Shown piece by piece: positions 61,748-64,000 of a stretch of 64,000 nucleotides of DNA (positions are counted from its first letter, which is position 1; each line of letters opens with the position of its first letter). Origin of the DNA: Pseudomonas alkylphenolica (GTDB taxonomy: Bacteria; Pseudomonadota; Gammaproteobacteria; Pseudomonadales; Pseudomonadaceae); contig NZ_QJRG01000049.1 in NCBI RefSeq assembly GCF_004025535.1, positions 259,517-323,516 on the forward strand, given 5' to 3'. The notes under the pieces were generated by a model. It was not told where the DNA came from and searched no databases. It saw only the letters and a list, made by a program, of their open reading frames with translations. The position numbers and the translations under genes are program-made.

Positions 61748-62746
61748 ATGCAAAGCAGCAGTACTCTATTTCCCGTGGCCTTGCTCAGTGCTGAGCGCCG
61801 GGGTGATCTGAGCGAGGATGTGTACCGGATCAAAGCCGGTAACAGCCCGGATCGCACGGTTGAACTGGCGGTTACCCGCCTGGGCATGGCTGATCAGGCC
61901 GAGGTGCGCGGCACCCCGGTCATTCTGCTGCATGGCAGCTTTTCCAATCGGCGCTTCTGGTATTCGCCCCGTGGCATTGGCCTGGGCGCTTATCTGGCGC
62001 GCGCCGGTTTCGATGTGTGGATTCCGGAAATGCGCGGACACGGACTGTCGCCGCGCAACCGCGACTATCGCAGCAATCGGGTCGCCGATTATGCCCGCTA
62101 CGACCTGCCTGTAATTGGCGCCTTTGTCAGTGAAAAATGCGGTCGCGCCGCGCACTGGGTCGGCCATTCGCTGGGCGGCACAACACTGGCGGCGGCATTG
62201 GGCGGCCAGTACCTGGCGACCGATCTGGTGGCCAGTGCGGCGTTTTTCGGCACGCAGGTCAGCCGCACCTACTGGCCATTGAAAATTCCGCCGGTGGAGT
62301 GGGGCGGGCGCTTGCTGCTCAAGCGCTTTGCGCAATTGTCCGGTACCCGGCTCAAGCGCGGTCCCGAGGACGAACCGATAGGCCTTGCCCTGGAAAGCAT
62401 GCGCTGGTTTGGCCTGTTCGGCCGCTTTGGCGACAAGGATCGCGACTGGTGGGCGGGGCTTGCCGAGCTGGATGTGCCGGTGCTGGCTGTAGCAGCTGCG
62501 GGGGATCATCAGGATCCGGTATGGGCGTGCCGCAAGTTGTTCGAGCAATTGGGCGGCGAGCACAAGCAGTTTATCCGGCTGGGGCGCGAGGAGGGTTTCG
62601 ACAACTTCGGGCACGTCGACATGCTCGTCAGTAAACCTGCGCAAGTGCAGGTGTGGCCGCTGGTCGAGCGCTGGTTGCTAAACCCGTTGGCGTCTCTGCG
62701 CGAAGAGTCGGTCGCGGACGTTTCGCCAGCACCCAGTTATCGCTAA
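61748..62746 (+). CDS. Alpha/beta hydrolase
   Basis: A 332-residue alpha/beta-hydrolase-fold protein. Nucleophile S141 in GHSLGG, oxyanion region LLHGSFSNRRFWYSP, the W-I-P-E-M-R-G-H-G-L-S strand typical of lipases/esterases, and a probable catalytic His in FGHVDMLVS near the end. No signal peptide is evident. The substrate is unknown. Its place between ppsA and rraA is conserved in Pseudomonas as I recall. Confidence 0.87.
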   Translation: MQSSSTLFPVALLSAERRGDLSEDVYRIKAGNSPDRTVELAVTRLGMADQAEVRGTPVILLHGSFSNRRFWYSPRGIGLGAYLARAGFDVWIPEMRGHGLSPRNRDYRSNRVADYARYDLPVIGAFVSEKCGRAAHWVGHSLGGTTLAAALGGQYLATDLVASAAFFGTQVSRTYWPLKIPPVEWGGRLLLKRFAQLSGTRLKRGPEDEPIGLALESMRWFGLFGRFGDKDRDWWAGLAELDVPVLAVAAAGDHQDPVWACRKLFEQLGGEHKQFIRLGREEGFDNFGHVDMLVSKPAQVQVWPLVERWLLNPLASLREESVADVSPAPSYR

Positions 62747-62952
62747 AATATGACGATTGTTGCGGTTACGGTCATTTAAGATGCTTTAGCTGACGTATCG
62801 CCCGCTGACTGAGATGTAATCGGCGCGACAGCGGGTGACCGGGTCGGTGTCGACGGTGTAGCCTTGGGGGTAAAGCCGCATCGCTGCACCTCGTATCTTC
62901 AATGGCACTGCGACTTCACATCCAATGTCTTGGCAATCGACAGGAGTTACCC
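62747..62952 (+). other. 206-bp region before rraA
   Basis: No gene seen. Holds a 7-bp inverted repeat CCCGCTG / CAGCGGG (62801-62835) with a 21-nt loop, and ends with CAGGAG before the rraA start. No clear promoter pair recognised. Confidence 0.35.
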
Positions 62953-63441
62953 ATGCATTATCTCACGCCCGATTTGTGCGACGCCTACCCGGACCTGGTG
63001 CAGGTGGTGGAGCCAATGTTCAGCAACTTTGGTGGCCGCGATTCCTTTGGTGGGCAAATCGTCACCATCAAGTGCTTCGAGGACAACTCGCTGGTCAAGG
63101 AGCAGGTTGATCTGGACGGCAAGGGCAAAGTGCTGGTGGTTGACGGTGGTGGTTCGCTGCGCCGCGCGCTGCTGGGTGACATGCTGGCCGAGAAGGCCGC
63201 CAAGAACGGCTGGGAAGGCCTGGTGATCTACGGTTGCGTACGTGACGTCGATGTCCTGGCGCAAACCGATGTTGGCGTTCAGGCCCTGGCCAGTCACCCG
63301 ATGAAGACCGACAAGCGTGGTATCGGTGACCTCAATGTAGTGGTGACCTTTGCCGGGGTGACATTCCGCCCGGGTGAATACATCTACGCTGACAACAACG
63401 GTGTGATTGTTTCGCCAAGCCCGCTGAAAATGCCGGAATAA
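62953..63441 (+). CDS. rraA: Ribonuclease E activity regulator RraA
   Basis: A 162-residue trimeric protein that binds RNase E and inhibits it in E. coli; the fold is also shared by HMG/CHA aldolases, so an aldolase side activity is possible. Family segments: TPDLCDAYPDLVQVVEPMF, FGGRDSFGGQIVTIKC, VDGGGSLRRALLGDM, and VIYGCVRDVDVLAQ. ATG 62953 has CAGGAG 7 nt upstream. It is followed by cmaX after 27 bp. Confidence 0.94.
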   Translation: MHYLTPDLCDAYPDLVQVVEPMFSNFGGRDSFGGQIVTIKCFEDNSLVKEQVDLDGKGKVLVVDGGGSLRRALLGDMLAEKAAKNGWEGLVIYGCVRDVDVLAQTDVGVQALASHPMKTDKRGIGDLNVVVTFAGVTFRPGEYIYADNNGVIVSPSPLKMPE

Positions 63442-63468
63442 GCACTGAAACCGCTAAGTGGAGCAGGA

Positions 63469-64000
63469 ATGTTCGAGGAAGAAAACGCGCAGTGGGGGCT
63501 GGTGCATGCCCTGGTGCTCGATGGCAAAGGCGGTGCACGCTCGATCGCTCGAACCGAACTGGACGACCTGCAGCTGCAACCGGAGCAGAGCCTCTGGTTG
63601 CACTGGGATCGCAGTCATCCGCAAACCCGTACCTGGTTGCGTCAGGACAGTGGCCTGAGCGAGTTTGCCTGCGACCTGCTCCTGGAGGAAAACACCCGCC
63701 CACGGCTGTTGGCCTTGCCTGAGGAGCAGATGTTGCTGTTCTTGCGCGGGGTTAACCTCAACCCGGGTGCCGAGCCCGAAGATATGGTGTCGGTCCGCAT
63801 TTTTGCCCGCGCACAACAAGTGATTTCCTTGCGTTTGCGGCCGTTGCGCGCCAGTGATGAGCTGCTGCAGCAACTGGCTGAGGGCCGCGGACCGAAAACG
63901 GCCTCCGAGCTGTTGCTGAGCATGGCGCAGCTGTTGACCGAGAAGGTCCAGGCGCTGGTCAGCGACCTCTCGGAAGTAGTCGATCTGGAAGAAGAAAAGC
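63469..64000 (+). CDS. cmaX: CmaX-like CorA/ZntB family transporter, 5' part
   Basis: Starts with ATG 63469 behind CAGGA and runs off the window; 177 residues are visible. They match the cytosolic N-terminal funnel domain of CorA/ZntB transporters (QSLWLHWDRSHPQTRTWL, LLALPEEQMLLFLRGVNL, MVSVRIFARAQQVISLR). In Pseudomonas the gene at this place, before crfX-cmpX-sigX, is called cmaX. The membrane domain with the GMN-type motif lies outside. Confidence 0.85.
   Translation, partial: MFEEENAQWGLVHALVLDGKGGARSIARTELDDLQLQPEQSLWLHWDRSHPQTRTWLRQDSGLSEFACDLLLEENTRPRLLALPEEQMLLFLRGVNLNPGAEPEDMVSVRIFARAQQVISLRLRPLRASDELLQQLAEGRGPKTASELLLSMAQLLTEKVQALVSDLSEVVDLEEEK

Noticed and set aside
1..64000. CRISPR arrays, prophages, insertion sequences
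   Set aside because: No regularly spaced repeats, cas, integrase, transposase or phage structural genes were seen; the only repeats are REP types, a 20-bp inverted repeat and tRNA copies.

Overview
The window is chromosomal core DNA of a Pseudomonas, most likely of the P. putida group. The evidence is high GC, the gene order fimV-truA-trpF-accD-folC-dedD-cvpA-purF-metZ and ppsR/ppsA-hydrolase-rraA-cmaX (which I recall from Pseudomonas genomes), the large 180-kDa-class NAD-glutamate dehydrogenase, and scattered REP/REPIN repeats of the 'GTAGGAGCGGATT' type common in this group. I see no phage, transposase, plasmid genes or CRISPR array.

Layout. 1-12.25 kb: end of an aspartate-semialdehyde-dehydrogenase-like gene, the polar-hub protein FimV, then a forward run for tRNA pseudouridylation, tryptophan, fatty-acid, folate, purine and methionine synthesis, ending in a short-chain dehydrogenase. 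12.3-13.0 kb: tRNA-Val and three identical tRNA-Asp genes. 13-18.1 kb: a chemoreceptor, a lipoprotein, a 28-aa ORF, an AraC regulator and a membrane-anchored nitrilase-fold protein lacking two of its three catalytic residues. 18.2-24.3 kb: fadH, a D-cysteine desulfhydrase-like enzyme, cytochrome b561, an isolated arsB and a DUF1853 gene. 24.4-30.9 kb: a tight forward operon nadK-phosphoesterase-rhomboid-yeaC-DUF2797-pepN. 31-36.6 kb: a YCF48/BNR protein coupled to an RND/MMPL exporter, a small Pseudomonas protein, a periplasmic lactonase-fold protein and two very small ORFs. 36.6-48.9 kb: one long reverse run with a MoxR/Bat (VWA) envelope-stress cluster, sbcD, sbcC and a glutathione S-transferase. 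49-52.6 kb: an L-2-hydroxyglutarate module (regulator, oxidase, MHS transporter). 52.6-64 kb: an unknown small protein, gdhB, divergent ppsR/ppsA, an alpha/beta hydrolase, rraA and the start of cmaX.

How it works together. Most genes are housekeeping in translationally coupled operons with many 4-bp ATGA-type overlaps. The clearest regulatory logic is the L-2-hydroxyglutarate module: the same 11-bp palindrome sits in the promoter of the oxidase-transporter operon and in that of the GntR regulator, which suggests autoregulated repression. The most interesting proteins are the nitrilase-fold pseudoenzyme, the DUF2797 protein (Cys-rich module plus a GIY-YIG-like core), and a BatB-like VWA protein without a MIDAS motif. 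Function calls rest on recognised family motifs and remembered synteny; no database search was run.
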